NCBI GenBank assembly: GCA_029250945.1
Contig: JAQXEG010000029.1
Location: forward strand, 1-64,000
Length of the DNA: 64,000 nucleotides
From: Yoonia sp.
GTDB lineage: Bacteria > Pseudomonadota > Alphaproteobacteria > Rhodobacterales > Rhodobacteraceae
Reading direction: 5' to 3'
Below the pieces are notes generated by a model, which worked only from the letters and a program-made list of their open reading frames with translations, was not told the DNA's origin and did not search any database. Of the stretch, positions 63,904-64,000 are shown one piece after another (positions within the stretch are counted from its first letter, which is position 1; every line of letters begins with the position of its first letter). Position numbers and translations under genes: made by a program.

Positions 63904-64000
63904 CTAGATATGGATCACGTCCAGCACATCACCGGGAAGCCTGTCACCATCAAGTGGCGGGCGCACGATCAGGCAATTTGCATCTGCCAGTACGGTCAAA
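63904..64000 (-). CDS. 3' end of a probable molybdopterin molybdenumtransferase (MoeA)
   Basis: The last 31 codons of a minus-strand gene whose 5' part lies beyond the window. It ends LADANCLIVRPPLDGDRLPGD and then VLDVIHI-stop (TAG at 63904-63906). The LADANCLIVRPP segment and acidic loop resemble the C-terminal domain IV of MoeA, and moeA commonly precedes lexA in Rhodobacterales. It is too short for a firm call. Confidence 0.5.
   Translation of the reverse strand, partial: LTVLADANCLIVRPPLDGDRLPGDVLDVIHI

Overview
The window reads as a chromosomal segment of a Rhodobacterales bacterium, most likely of the marine Roseobacter group. This rests on C4-pathway hemA, fused indolepyruvate ferredoxin oxidoreductase, alphaproteobacterial LexA boxes (GTTC-N7-GTTC), a lysis cassette of the gene-transfer-agent (GTA) type, and GC-rich coding with frequent GTG/TTG starts. 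No insertion sequence, CRISPR array, rRNA operon or clear genomic island is visible. Genus and species cannot be fixed from the sequence alone.

Layout. 0-0.2 kb: two tandem tRNA-Asp genes, the first cut by the window edge. 0.3-12.6 kb: M20 peptidase; hemA with a perfect FNR box; a RodZ-like protein; ispG; a DsbA-like oxidoreductase; an aminotransferase; and an envelope run of amidase, penicillin-binding protein 1A and prfB. 12.6-16.6 kb, minus strand: a membrane gene broken by two amber codons, a bactofilin/M23 peptidase pair, a DUF455 protein and a Bcp peroxiredoxin. 16.7-29.2 kb: a large AsmA-like protein, queA, an MFS transporter, a DUF924 protein, a diguanylate cyclase broken by two stops, lpd and SOS-regulated uvrA. 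29.2-34.3 kb: a valine/isobutyrate catabolic cluster with an embedded amicyanin-like copper protein, facing a LysR gene. 35.3-41.3 kb: CBS protein, coaD, two GAPDH paralogues with CceR-like operators, transketolase. 41.5-46.8 kb: zapA with a coiled-coil partner, a BolA/hypothetical/Grx4 cluster, purL, an LsrB-type regulator. 46.9-57.4 kb, plus strand: indolepyruvate oxidoreductase, murI, argC, ccmE, a GTA-like lysis cassette, ccmF, ccmH, an enoyl-CoA hydratase. 57.4-64 kb: two nonsense-broken genes, gltA, gltX, a heavily damaged comEC, lexA with its own LexA box, and the 3' end of a probable moeA.

The most unusual theme is decay. Six genes that are dispensable in the laboratory (a membrane protein, a diguanylate cyclase, the GTA-type holin, a DUF2087 protein, a GNAT acetyltransferase and comEC) are interrupted by in-frame stop codons, while flanking codons keep the same frame and family-like sequence. 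Six of the eight stops are TAG. The ccmE start codon also seems to have been lost through one base change in an ATGA overlap. Recent loss of GTA release, DNA uptake and c-di-GMP signalling in this lineage is the simplest reading. Sequencing error is the main alternative.

Regulatory threads visible in the DNA: oxygen control of heme synthesis (FNR box), SOS control (two exact LexA boxes) and carbon-flux control of both gap genes (CceR-like palindromes).
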